From: Flavobacteriales bacterium UBA6051
GTDB lineage: Bacteria > Bacteroidota > Bacteroidia > Flavobacteriales_D > Crocinitomicaceae
Reading direction: 5' to 3'
DNA length: 64,000 bases
Assembly (NCBI GenBank): GCA_002427735.1
Contig: DIYP01000005.1
Location: 62,001 to 126,000 of the forward strand
Shown: positions 44,214-53,643 of the stretch, piece after piece
How the letters are laid out: every line of letters starts with the position of its first letter
How positions within the stretch are numbered: the stretch's first letter is position 1
The notes under the pieces: model-generated
What the model was told of the DNA's origin: nothing
Database searches by the model: none
Seen by the model: only the letters and a program-made list of their open reading frames with translations
Made by a program: the position numbers and the translations under genes

Positions 44214-44239
44214 ATCGCATAACGCTTTCACAAACCTAT

Positions 44240-44761
44240 ATGATGGAACGATTTAACCTTAACAAATTACTACTGATTCTCTGCCTGCTGAGCACAACAG
44301 TTTCAGCTCAGGATATAGAAACGGAACATCAACTTATCCAACCAGATATTACGGATGCTGAACTAAATTGGATCACACTTCCTAAGGAATTTATTCCAGC
44401 TGACAATTTCAACGGATATGTGCACAAGGCCACCGGCACAATTGTTTACATGAAATATATAGAGCATGTGCTCATGAAAGATATGGCAGCAGGTATGACG
44501 GAAGAGTTTTATAAAAGAAAAGGACTAACTCCCATTCGGCAAGATGAGCTCATCACGCATTCTGGGATGGCCGGAATAAGTTATAAAGCAAAATACCAAG
44601 TAGATTCCGGAGAACGCATTCGTCATACCGTATTTATTGATAACGAAGACAACACTTTGTGGATTCATGTTACATATCCCATTGAATTCGAAAAAATCAT
44701 AGAGCCAGAAGTTCTGAAAAGCATTGCTTCCATTGACCTAACGAAAACCATAAAAAAATGA
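44240..44761 (+). CDS. Small exported protein, first gene of the SprB-like operon
   Basis: Protein of about 173 residues that I do not recognise. ATGs at 44240 and 44243 precede a signal peptide (FNLNKLLLILCLLSTTVSAQ); an in-frame ATG at 44201 would add 13 hydrophilic residues and overlap the promoter-like element. The mature part has alternating strands and helices (WITLPKEFIPADNFNGYVHK, TVFIDNEDNTLWIHVTYP) with no Cys, membrane helix or sorting signal, so it should stay in the periplasm. Its stop overlaps the start of the first SprB-like gene (ATGA, 44758-44761). The coupling suggests a chaperone or accessory role for that large protein, which is inference only. Confidence 0.7.
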   Translation: MMERFNLNKLLLILCLLSTTVSAQDIETEHQLIQPDITDAELNWITLPKEFIPADNFNGYVHKATGTIVYMKYIEHVLMKDMAAGMTEEFYKRKGLTPIRQDELITHSGMAGISYKAKYQVDSGERIRHTVFIDNEDNTLWIHVTYPIEFEKIIEPEVLKSIASIDLTKTIKK

Positions 44762-47700
44762 GATTCGGAAAAAAACTACTAGCAGGAACGCTTTTGATGC
44801 TGGCTGGAACAACCCTGGCTCAGCAAACGATCAATCACAGTATGACCTTTGATTCTGGAAATCGGTATATGTGGGGAAGTACTAATGGCTCATTTAGTCT
44901 CGATTATGACGACGTATTCTTTAGCGAGGATGTGGACGAAGAGGAAAGTGAAGGACCAGTAGTAAATCTATTCGGGTTCGGCGAATTTGGTCTTGAAGCA
45001 ACCGCTGAAATGGAGGCCGAAATGAAAGGTAAGGTTCATTTAGAAGGTTTTGAAAATGGAACTATTCGAGTGAACTACCCCATTACAGCCAGTCTAACTT
45101 TTCCCAACAATAACTCCTACGATCAGGGAGATTGGGTAACCATATCGACGAATTACACGGTTAACAATGGTTATTACATTTCCTCAAATTTTTCAAACAG
45201 CGGCTCACGCTATAACTTCAGTATACCTTTTGATATTCGAGCTTCACTGGGAATAGAAGTGTTACTTGGTTTTACAAGCTTTACGCATGACCTATTGTCC
45301 GGTGAAATAAATCAAGGATCAGGTAGTCCTTTCCCTCCAGGCTCCATTTTTTTTCCTGGAGGCAGTGGATTTGGGAACAATTCATTTGATCCAAATCACG
45401 TCTATGGTGAGCTCGACATTGCCCGCGTAACAAATCAAGGTCTTTGGGTTGGAACGGGTTCGGTCAATGGAAATAATCTTAATCCAAGCAGTTCTTCGTT
45501 ACCAATTTTAGGCATTGGAAGTGGATTAAGCTCCTTCCCTCTTCCCACACCATATGATCTTGCCACTCGCCCAAGTAATGAACAATCTGTACTAAACGAT
45601 GTAGGAATTACACAACTTGAAGCTGCCTTGCCAGATGTCAATCTTGGAACTACAAGCTTAGTGGGTAGGAATCTGGTAAATTCGGGCTCCGATAAATATT
45701 TTGACATAGACATTGAGGTTACTCAGTTTTTATCACAGGTTACTCCATCTCCTTATAGCGATATTCTCGAAAACCTTGAAGGCTCTCATACAGTCGACGG
45801 AATTCCACCTATGTCTGGAGATATAGCTGAAATAGATTGGACATTATTCAGTACTGTATTAGATCTCCGAAGAAGACTTTACCAAGATTTTGAATTCCGT
45901 CCAAGGGTTTATGCATATTTTACCTTTCCCGTTGCAGTTGAATGGACAGAGTTTCAACCGGGTGTTGGAACTGTAAACTCAGGAAACAGCAGATACCCGT
46001 CTGTTCAATTGGGAAATCAATTGCGCTATAAATACCCATGCTATTACGAAGAAATGGAAATCAGCGTCCGCTATTCCATCAACGGCCGTTTCTACAATCA
46101 TACATATGACAGAATGCCCATTGACTTAGATATGGAAGCATTACATGTTGACGTTGATCTTCCCTCAATCGTACTAATCCCTGAAATATCGATTGACGCG
46201 TGTGTTGACGTTCCTTATCCATGCGGTACTTTTTTAGACCCCCAAATTTGTTATGAGGAAGTCTGCCCTACTGAAGATGGAGAGCCATTAATCATTGTAG
46301 AAGAAGTATCCCATAACTTGCCGAATTTTGAAATTGGACCAGAGTGGACTCATTCTGAAAATATTGGTTCCTATGCCGGAGCAGTTCAAGAAGATTGGGT
46401 GGATAGAAATTGGACATTAGGCGGATTCAGTGTAATTCAAAGGGGTTCTTTCACCATGGAGGCAAGTCCAATTACAATTTCTAACACTTCAACTGACGTT
46501 TCCTGCTACGGCGCTGGAGATGGTTCGATCAACGTTACAATTAACGCGGTCAACCATGCTTCACCGTATACTTATAATTGGTCAAATGGCTCAACCGTTC
46601 AGGATCCAAATGGTTTGGATGGCGGTCCACATCAACTTATGGCACAGGATGCAAATGGCTGTGAATTATTTACGGGAGCAACCATTTCAGAACCGCCATT
46701 ATTAGAAGTCAGCTATTCAAAAGTCGACAAACCATGTGGTGGCGGACCAGATGTAGGAAGTATAGATGTTAGCGTTTTTGGCGGAACACCTCCATATGCT
46801 TACAGCTGGAATACAGGAGCAACAAGTGAAGACCTGTCAGGACTTGGAGCAGGTACGTACACATTAACCGTTACTGACGCCAGAAACTGTAATCAAATAG
46901 TGACAGTTACCATTGATGAGCCTATTACCCTTGGACACAATGCGTTGGTCAGCAATGTTAACTGTCTAAACGGAAATGATGGGGCTATTGATGTAACTTC
47001 ATTTGGCGGATCTTTACCATATAGCTACAGCTGGTCGAGTGGTCAAAACTCTGAAGATATTTCTGGTCTTATAGCTGGAACATATACATTGACTTTAACA
47101 GATGCCAAAGGTTGTACAGATATTGTCGCTCATACTGTAACTGAACCGCCAACGGCTGTTGCTTTGACATCTGCGCCAATTGATGTTTCTTGTTTTGGTG
47201 GTAATGACGGTGGAGTAGATATTACTACCTCTGGAGGTACCCCAGGCTACTCTTATTCTTGGATAAGTAGTCTTGGCGGGTTATTACCCTACACAACAGA
47301 AGATATCTCTTCCATCCCGACTGGTGAATACACGGTTCAGGTAACTGACAACAATGGTTGTCAAATACAAATTACACAACTCGTTGATCAACCAAATGCA
47401 CCGTTGGCTTCCAGTCCGATCATAACTGACGTTCCGTGCTTCGGAGACCCCACCGGATCTATTGACCCAGTTATTAGCGGAGGAACTGCTCCCTATTCCT
47501 ATGCATGGTCAAATGGAGCCACAACAGCAATGTTGACAAACGTTGTTTCAGGTGCATATACTCTAACAATTACTGATGCTCGTGGATGTCAAGACATCTA
47601 TAACTATGTGATTTCCGAGCCTCCAGCTCCACTCAGTATGATTCTGAATGGTACAGATATCCTATGCAATGGTGACGCGACTGGGTCAGTTGATGCTATC

Positions 47701-49521
47701 GTAAGTGGAGGAACTCCTCAATATACCTATGCATGGAGCAACTCATCAACTACACCGATAATCGATAACCTTATCGCCGGAAACTACTCATTAACAGTAA
47801 CCGACAATAATGGGTGTACCATTTCAGACAATATTACGCTGAATGAACCGATTGCACCGCTCAACGTAACATCCATTATTACTGACGTAGATTGTTTCGG
47901 AAATAACTCTGGAGCTATTGATGCAACGGTAACAGGTGGTACTACACCTTATGCACATGAGTGGTCGAATAGCGGAACTGTTATCCTTGTCGACACTACC
48001 GACGATATATCAAATCAAGTGGCCGATACGTATACACTACTAGTGACGGATGCCAATGGTTGTGAATTTGAACTAGCATCGACGATTGCTGAACCTTCAG
48101 CACCTCTTGCAATAACCGGAACCATTGATCATGTTAGTTGTTTCGGGTTCAATGATGGTGCTATTGACATCACGGTAACTGGTGGCACCACGACTTACGC
48201 ATATAATTGGTCATCAGGACAAACAACAGATGATATCAGCAATGTTATCGCGGGAACATATCTCGTTACCGTAACTGATTTTAATAATTGCACAGACTCA
48301 CTGGCATTTACAATTAATCAACCGCTCGCACCATTGAACATTGAACTATTTGCATTTGACGTTCTGTGTAATGGAGACGCTACAGGTTCTGTTAACTCTG
48401 AAATCAGCGGGGGAACCCTTCCTTACTCTTACGACTGGTCGAATTCAGAAACAACAACAGGCATCACTGAACAACCTGCGGGTGTATATACATTGACTAT
48501 TACCGATGCACAAGGTTGTACTGCATTTAGCGGAACAACAGTAAATGAACCTACTCCACTATTAGTGAATCCAATTGTGACGGATGCAAGTTGTTACAAT
48601 TATTCGGACGGTATCATTGAATTGAACATCACTGGAGGTATTCAACCATACTATTTCAATTGGGGGAACCAAAACGAAATAATGCTGAACAATCCGAGTG
48701 AAACACTAGACAGTCTTGAAGCTGAAGACTACTTCATTCGTGTTCGTGATGAAAACGGATGCATCAACGAACAATATGTTTCAGTTGGTCAACCTACACC
48801 TTTCATTGCCGACTTTATTATTACAGAGCCGCTTTGCTTCCAGGGGAATGACGGAAGCGTTGATGTATCAATTACTGGTGGCACTCAACCATATGCTTCC
48901 GTTTGGAGCGATGGACAGACAACAGAAGATGCCAGTAACCTTGCCGCAGGTGATTACACATTCACTGTAACAGACGCTCAAGGATGTGAGATCAATGAAT
49001 CGCTCACTGTAGAACAACCTCCTCAAATCGAAATTTCCTATCAGATGGTAGAAGTAAGTTGTATCGATCAATCAGATGGGGCAATTTATGTGACACCGTA
49101 TGGAGGAACTTTGCCATACACCTACTTATGGAGTACAGGCTCAGATGAACTCAATGCAGAAAACCTTTCGCCATCTGTTTACGCAATTACAATTATGGAT
49201 GATCATTCATGTGAAAGTACATTCTCCTTCGACGTAGTCATGAACTATTCGGAGTGCCTGATCATTCCAAATTCCTTTACTCCAAACAATGATAATTATA
49301 ATGACACATGGATCATTGGAAATATCGATCTCTACCCTAACGCAACTGTGAAAATCTTTAACAAGTGGGGAAATGAAATCTATTCTTCCAGTGGAGCATA
49401 TGATCCATGGGACGGTACACACTTTAACAAACCAATGCCTTCAGAGGTGTATTACTACATCATTCAATTGAACAATGATGAAGGAAACGAATACACAGGT
49501 AATGTAACTATTGTCAGATAA
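44758..49521 (+). CDS. T9SS type-B secreted SprB-like repeat protein 1
   Basis: Secreted protein of 1,587 residues. After the signal peptide (LLAGTLLMLAGTTLAQQ) come about 550 residues that I cannot assign, with an acidic patch (SEDVDEEESEG) and a Cys-rich stretch before the repeats (DACVDVPYPCGT). Then follow 12 SprB-like repeats of about 75 residues (TDVSCYG-GDGSI, PYTYNWSNG, DANGC, EPP) and a gliding-motility type C-terminal domain (IPNSFTPNNDNYNDTW, FNKWGNEIYSS, YDPWDG, ending GNVTIVR), the type B T9SS signal. SprB of Flavobacterium is a mobile surface adhesin of gliding cells; here gliding itself is not shown. A related protein and a SprF-like gene follow. Confidence 0.93.
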   Translation: MRFGKKLLAGTLLMLAGTTLAQQTINHSMTFDSGNRYMWGSTNGSFSLDYDDVFFSEDVDEEESEGPVVNLFGFGEFGLEATAEMEAEMKGKVHLEGFENGTIRVNYPITASLTFPNNNSYDQGDWVTISTNYTVNNGYYISSNFSNSGSRYNFSIPFDIRASLGIEVLLGFTSFTHDLLSGEINQGSGSPFPPGSIFFPGGSGFGNNSFDPNHVYGELDIARVTNQGLWVGTGSVNGNNLNPSSSSLPILGIGSGLSSFPLPTPYDLATRPSNEQSVLNDVGITQLEAALPDVNLGTTSLVGRNLVNSGSDKYFDIDIEVTQFLSQVTPSPYSDILENLEGSHTVDGIPPMSGDIAEIDWTLFSTVLDLRRRLYQDFEFRPRVYAYFTFPVAVEWTEFQPGVGTVNSGNSRYPSVQLGNQLRYKYPCYYEEMEISVRYSINGRFYNHTYDRMPIDLDMEALHVDVDLPSIVLIPEISIDACVDVPYPCGTFLDPQICYEEVCPTEDGEPLIIVEEVSHNLPNFEIGPEWTHSENIGSYAGAVQEDWVDRNWTLGGFSVIQRGSFTMEASPITISNTSTDVSCYGAGDGSINVTINAVNHASPYTYNWSNGSTVQDPNGLDGGPHQLMAQDANGCELFTGATISEPPLLEVSYSKVDKPCGGGPDVGSIDVSVFGGTPPYAYSWNTGATSEDLSGLGAGTYTLTVTDARNCNQIVTVTIDEPITLGHNALVSNVNCLNGNDGAIDVTSFGGSLPYSYSWSSGQNSEDISGLIAGTYTLTLTDAKGCTDIVAHTVTEPPTAVALTSAPIDVSCFGGNDGGVDITTSGGTPGYSYSWISSLGGLLPYTTEDISSIPTGEYTVQVTDNNGCQIQITQLVDQPNAPLASSPIITDVPCFGDPTGSIDPVISGGTAPYSYAWSNGATTAMLTNVVSGAYTLTITDARGCQDIYNYVISEPPAPLSMILNGTDILCNGDATGSVDAIVSGGTPQYTYAWSNSSTTPIIDNLIAGNYSLTVTDNNGCTISDNITLNEPIAPLNVTSIITDVDCFGNNSGAIDATVTGGTTPYAHEWSNSGTVILVDTTDDISNQVADTYTLLVTDANGCEFELASTIAEPSAPLAITGTIDHVSCFGFNDGAIDITVTGGTTTYAYNWSSGQTTDDISNVIAGTYLVTVTDFNNCTDSLAFTINQPLAPLNIELFAFDVLCNGDATGSVNSEISGGTLPYSYDWSNSETTTGITEQPAGVYTLTITDAQGCTAFSGTTVNEPTPLLVNPIVTDASCYNYSDGIIELNITGGIQPYYFNWGNQNEIMLNNPSETLDSLEAEDYFIRVRDENGCINEQYVSVGQPTPFIADFIITEPLCFQGNDGSVDVSITGGTQPYASVWSDGQTTEDASNLAAGDYTFTVTDAQGCEINESLTVEQPPQIEISYQMVEVSCIDQSDGAIYVTPYGGTLPYTYLWSTGSDELNAENLSPSVYAITIMDDHSCESTFSFDVVMNYSECLIIPNSFTPNNDNYNDTWIIGNIDLYPNATVKIFNKWGNEIYSSSGAYDPWDGTHFNKPMPSEVYYYIIQLNNDEGNEYTGNVTIVR
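46470..49245 (+). repeat. Twelve SprB-like repeats in protein 1
   Basis: Units of about 70-80 residues with the scaffold VxCxGxxxGxIDxxVxGGTxPYxYxWSxGxTT, then a stretch ending VTDANGCxxxxxxxIxEP. I count 12 by the first Cys. One Cys near the start and one in DANGC are nearly invariant. Confidence 0.85.
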
Positions 49522-49531
49522 CACTAACCCA

Positions 49532-52500
49532 ATGAAAAACAAGACTCTAATTTTACTAATGATATTATTAGCGGGAGGTTCACTTCTTGCCAAGAATACT
49601 ATGCCACCAGCGTGTCCGACCATCGTCATGAATGGGAGTGATGTGTCCTGTTATGGTAATTCAAATGGATCCGCTCAAGTCATCGTTACTTCCGGAGGGA
49701 GCGGCAACTATACATTTACTTGGGCGACCGTTCCAGCAACAATTACAAGTGGCGGTATATCCAGTTCACTCTCGAACCTTTCCGCCGGGACATATTCTGT
49801 CACTGTGCGCGATAACGTTTCTGGTTGCACCGTCGTTGGAGCATTTGTTGTCGGTACGCCTGATCCCATTGAAATATCAGGTATTGTCAATGATGTAAAC
49901 TGTTACAATCAATCAACTGGAGATATTAATGTATCGGTTACTGGAGGATCTTCTCCCAGAACGTATAGCTGGTCGAACGGTGCTACAACCCAGGATCTCA
50001 ATAATGTTGCTGCAGGAACTTACACCGTTACGGTAAACGCACCAGTGGGTTGTTCTGAAAGCAGAACATTTACCATAGACGAACCAGTAGAGGCATTGGA
50101 TGCAACAGCCGTGGTAAGCAATGTTACTTGTTTCAACACCAATACAGGCGCGATCAACGTTACTGTTTGGGGAGGAACCGCTCCTTACTTCTACTCATGG
50201 GATTCTGGACAATCAACACAGGACATAACAGGTATTCCTGCAGGGAACTACAACTTAACAATTACAGATAGTAAGGGTTGTACTTTCCCCATGTCATTTA
50301 CCGTGACCTCTCCCACACAGTTAGCGGGATCATTTACACTGATAGATGCTGTAAAATGTTTTGGAGAGCCAACAGGAAACCTTTCTTACCAGGGAAGTGG
50401 TGGAACAACGCCTTACTCCTACTCATGGCAAAATTCCACGACTTTGTTCTCAGAAACTTCCGGAAACCTCAATGGAATTGTGGCAGATGATTACCAAGTA
50501 ACGGTAACAGACGGAAATGGTTGTCAAATCTTAGACAACGTAACACTGACAAGCCCAACATTGCTCGAAGGTTCAGCAACGGGAATCAATGTTTCTTGTT
50601 ATGGAGGTTCAGATGGAGCCATCGATTTAACCCTTCAAGGTGGGGTAGCTCCTTACAACGTGGTATGGACGAATACGATTCCTGTAACAGTCGGAACCAG
50701 TGAAGATCTAATGAATATTCCTGCAGATACTTACACTGCCAGTATTACCGACGATAATAATTGTCCATTACAAATCTCTCATACCATCACACAACCAGAG
50801 GCACCAATTTCGGTGACAACAACAGTCACGGATGTTTTATGCTATGGAAACAATACCGGAGCAATTGATCTACTCGTCAATGGTGGTACTCAGCCTTACA
50901 CCTTTGGTTGGTCTTCAGGTCAATCTTCAGAAGACATTTCCAATCTGCTGGCAGGATCGTATGATTTCACTATTGCAGACGCCAATGGATGCCCATTCTC
51001 AGGAACAGAAATTGTGAGTCAACCGATTCAACCACTTACGATCACTAATATTATAACAAACGTCAATTGCTATGGAGAATCTAATGGAGCAATAGACCTC
51101 ACCGTAACCGGAGGAACAGCTCCATATGTCTTTGCCTGGTCGAATAGCAGTTATCTTTTGAGCATCACAGATGAAGACCTAATTGATTATACAGCGGATG
51201 CCTATACCTATGAAGTAACCGACGCCAATGGATGCTTCGAAATTGACACGCTGGATATCACAGAACCTGATGAACTACTCACCGGTGTTTTAGGTGTAGA
51301 TATTCTCTGCAAAGGAGGAAATAATGGCTCAGTAGATCTTACCGTTATCGGAGGAACATTGCCTTACACTTTTGACTGGAATAGCAGCGCTATAACAGAA
51401 GATATTGCATCATTATATGCAGGATTTTACAGCGTTACCGTTACAGATGCAAATAACTGTATCGCTATTGACTCAATCACGTTAACAGAACCCTTAGACA
51501 GTCTGGAGTTTACTTACGAGGTCGTTGACGTTCGATGCAAAAATGGCACCGACGGTCTGATTGATCTCGATGTTACCGGTGGTACTATTCCATACGAGTA
51601 TGACTGGTCAAATGGAGATACGCTATCACTCATAGAAAATCTGACAGCTGGTTATTATACCTTCCTTGTCACGGATGCAAATGCCTGTACCATTTCAGAT
51701 TCGATTTACGTGGATGAGCCAGACGCAGTTACTTTGAATGAAGTTGTTACTCCCGTTACATGTAAAGGCTTTTCAGACGGAATTATAGATGTTTCACCAA
51801 CTGGTGGAATTCCACCTTACAACTTTACATGGTATAACTCTGCATTTGCATTAGCGGCACAAACAGAAGACCTTGTTGATTATCCTGCCGACATTTATCA
51901 GGTAGAAATCATCGATTCGAACGATTGTTTCTATGAGATGTTCATCGAAGTAGAAGAACCGGACTCATTAATTATTGAGTATACATACAATGTGGTCAGT
52001 TGTGCCGGTGGATCAGATGGAAATATTCTCGTAGATATTTTTGGAGGAAACCCTTCATATACAACGAACTGGTCAAACGGTGCCACAACGGAAGATTTGC
52101 TCAACATTCCGTATGACGCTTATCAACTCGTTGTGACAGACACGAAAGGATGTACAGATTCTATAAGCGTTGATATTGCGCAACCAGACTCAATTAAAAT
52201 CGACTTTGAAATCACGCCTATATCCTGTATTGACGATCACGATGGTGTTGCTTTTGCTGCGCCTAAGGGGGGTAACGGAGGATATTACTACCTGTGGTCA
52301 AATGGAGAAGACAGCGATGTAAACGTGGAGCTGAGCAATCAATACTACTACTTGACGGTTACGGATGTTCTTGGCTGTATTGGTATGGATTCGGTATTTA
52401 TCACAAAGGATCTGGATGGATGTGTTCACCCAGTCAATGCTTTCACACCAAATGACGACGAATACAATGACAAATGGGTCATTGACAACATGGAACTTTA

Positions 52501-52687
52501 TCCGGAGGCTGATGTTCAGATCTTTAATAAATGGGGAAACCTCATCTATCATCAAAGCGGTTTGTATGAGCCATGGGATGGAACTGTTAATGGAGCACCT
52601 GCTCCTTCAGAAATCTATTATTGGATCATTAATCTGAACCATCCGGAACGTGAAGTACTCAAAGGAAATGTCACTATTGTAAGATAA
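49532..52687 (+). CDS. T9SS type-B secreted SprB-like repeat protein 2
   Basis: Secreted protein of about 1,051 residues. The ATG at 49532 is chosen because it directly opens the signal peptide (KNKTLILLMILLAGGSLLAK); an upstream ATG at 49511 would overlap the previous gene. The repeats begin almost at once: 12 SprB-like units (GSDVSCYGNSNGSA, PRTYSWSNGATTQD, DANGCPFSG, EPD), then a type B T9SS domain (FTPNDDEYNDKWVID, FNKWGNLIYHQS, YEPWDG, ending GNVTIVR). The protein equals the C-terminal two thirds of protein 1 without its 550-residue head, so the pair looks like a tandem duplication with later change. The SprF-like gene starts 5 bp downstream. Confidence 0.93.
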   Translation: MKNKTLILLMILLAGGSLLAKNTMPPACPTIVMNGSDVSCYGNSNGSAQVIVTSGGSGNYTFTWATVPATITSGGISSSLSNLSAGTYSVTVRDNVSGCTVVGAFVVGTPDPIEISGIVNDVNCYNQSTGDINVSVTGGSSPRTYSWSNGATTQDLNNVAAGTYTVTVNAPVGCSESRTFTIDEPVEALDATAVVSNVTCFNTNTGAINVTVWGGTAPYFYSWDSGQSTQDITGIPAGNYNLTITDSKGCTFPMSFTVTSPTQLAGSFTLIDAVKCFGEPTGNLSYQGSGGTTPYSYSWQNSTTLFSETSGNLNGIVADDYQVTVTDGNGCQILDNVTLTSPTLLEGSATGINVSCYGGSDGAIDLTLQGGVAPYNVVWTNTIPVTVGTSEDLMNIPADTYTASITDDNNCPLQISHTITQPEAPISVTTTVTDVLCYGNNTGAIDLLVNGGTQPYTFGWSSGQSSEDISNLLAGSYDFTIADANGCPFSGTEIVSQPIQPLTITNIITNVNCYGESNGAIDLTVTGGTAPYVFAWSNSSYLLSITDEDLIDYTADAYTYEVTDANGCFEIDTLDITEPDELLTGVLGVDILCKGGNNGSVDLTVIGGTLPYTFDWNSSAITEDIASLYAGFYSVTVTDANNCIAIDSITLTEPLDSLEFTYEVVDVRCKNGTDGLIDLDVTGGTIPYEYDWSNGDTLSLIENLTAGYYTFLVTDANACTISDSIYVDEPDAVTLNEVVTPVTCKGFSDGIIDVSPTGGIPPYNFTWYNSAFALAAQTEDLVDYPADIYQVEIIDSNDCFYEMFIEVEEPDSLIIEYTYNVVSCAGGSDGNILVDIFGGNPSYTTNWSNGATTEDLLNIPYDAYQLVVTDTKGCTDSISVDIAQPDSIKIDFEITPISCIDDHDGVAFAAPKGGNGGYYYLWSNGEDSDVNVELSNQYYYLTVTDVLGCIGMDSVFITKDLDGCVHPVNAFTPNDDEYNDKWVIDNMELYPEADVQIFNKWGNLIYHQSGLYEPWDGTVNGAPAPSEIYYWIINLNHPEREVLKGNVTIVR
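49612..52405 (+). repeat. Twelve SprB-like repeats in protein 2
   Basis: The same scaffold as in protein 1, again 12 units by the first Cys. Neighbouring units are diverged at DNA level; no two look recently copied. Confidence 0.85.
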
Positions 52688-52692
52688 AAATT

Positions 52693-53643
52693 ATGAAAAA
52701 GTATCTAGTAATTCTATCAATTGCACTGGCGGGAGGAGCTTCCGCACAGCAAATTTCATTGAACACACAATACCTGTTCAATGAGACACTTATTAATGTT
52801 GGCGCCACTGGCGCAAAAGAATATGTCCCCGTTCAACTTACCTATCGCAAACAATGGGTAAAGTTTCCTGGTTCTCCTACAACACAGATTCTCTCAAGTC
52901 ACGGTGCAGTTGGAAAACGAATGGGTTTTGGAGGAACAGTTTTCAATGATGTTGCCGGTCCAAGCAGAAGAACGGGAATTAACATCAACGGTGCCTATCA
53001 TCTGCGACTAGATGCCAAAGACGAACATAAACTTGGTTTGGGTCTGGGCGTCTCTTTCACCCAGAAAATGATCGATGTGGACAGACTGGAAACCTATCTG
53101 CCAGACGACCCAGCATTGTTAGCAGGATATAACAATCAACTCGTCCCGGATGCTAATTTTGGTGTTTACTACCGATACTTGGACAAGGGGTTTGCCGGGA
53201 TCTCTGCGCATAACCTCGTTCAATTGAGACGGGATCTTTATGATTTTCAGGATCCTTTTGCAAACCCATTGGTGCGCACCTATTATTTCCTGGGAGGATA
53301 CAACTTTGAGCTTGGCGATAATTTTGGATTAAAGGCATCCACTTTGGTACAGATGATCGAAACAACAACAACTCAGTTTGATCTTACAGCCATTGGAGTT
53401 TATAAGAATATGGTTTGGCTCGGTGCATCTTATCGTCATGGAGATGCTGTAGCCTTCCTGATCGGTGGACAAGCCGGACCCTTCAGATTTGGATACGCTT
53501 ATGATTATACACTTTCGGATATCCGCAACTACTCGCAGGGGTCTCATGAGGTATTTCTTGAGTTACAATTCTTTAAGAAGGATGGAAACGCTGCTCGCAC
53601 ACCATGGCTAAAACGCAATAGAATCTATTCACCAAGAATCTAA
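52693..53643 (+). CDS. PorP/SprF family T9SS-associated outer-membrane protein
   Basis: Protein of 316 residues with a signal peptide (VILSIALAGGASAQQ) and a beta-barrel-like remainder: LNTQYLFNETLINVGATGAK, VQLTYRKQWVKFPGSP, then GFGGTVFNDVAGPSRRTGIN and DYTLSDIRNYSQGSHEVFLE at the end. These are signature regions of PorP/SprF proteins. SprF is needed for export or surface attachment of SprB in Flavobacterium, and each type-B substrate group tends to have its own SprF. Its place straight after two type-B substrates supports that role. The OmpA-like gene overlaps its stop codon by one base. Confidence 0.93.
   Translation: MKKYLVILSIALAGGASAQQISLNTQYLFNETLINVGATGAKEYVPVQLTYRKQWVKFPGSPTTQILSSHGAVGKRMGFGGTVFNDVAGPSRRTGININGAYHLRLDAKDEHKLGLGLGVSFTQKMIDVDRLETYLPDDPALLAGYNNQLVPDANFGVYYRYLDKGFAGISAHNLVQLRRDLYDFQDPFANPLVRTYYFLGGYNFELGDNFGLKASTLVQMIETTTTQFDLTAIGVYKNMVWLGASYRHGDAVAFLIGGQAGPFRFGYAYDYTLSDIRNYSQGSHEVFLELQFFKKDGNAARTPWLKRNRIYSPRI

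Larger units (their letters stand above)
43887..44239. promoter_or_regulatory. 353-bp divergent control region
   Basis: The only stretch longer than 300 bp without a gene. It holds the two 31-bp inverted repeat arms, a 186-bp AT-rich spacer with no credible ORF, and one promoter-like element beyond each arm. Both flanking genes encode exported proteins whose signal peptides start at 43886 (minus) and 44240/44243 (plus). The leaders share the octamer CAAACCTA shortly before the start codons. Confidence 0.7.

Noticed and set aside
44201..44239. In-frame ATG at 44201 as start of the small exported protein
   Set aside because: It overlaps the promoter-like TAAGTTCG and would place 13 hydrophilic residues before the signal peptide.
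46470..52405. Regularly spaced repeats that might suggest a CRISPR-like array
   Set aside because: Units are 210-240 bp, coding, and diverged; they are SprB-like protein repeats.
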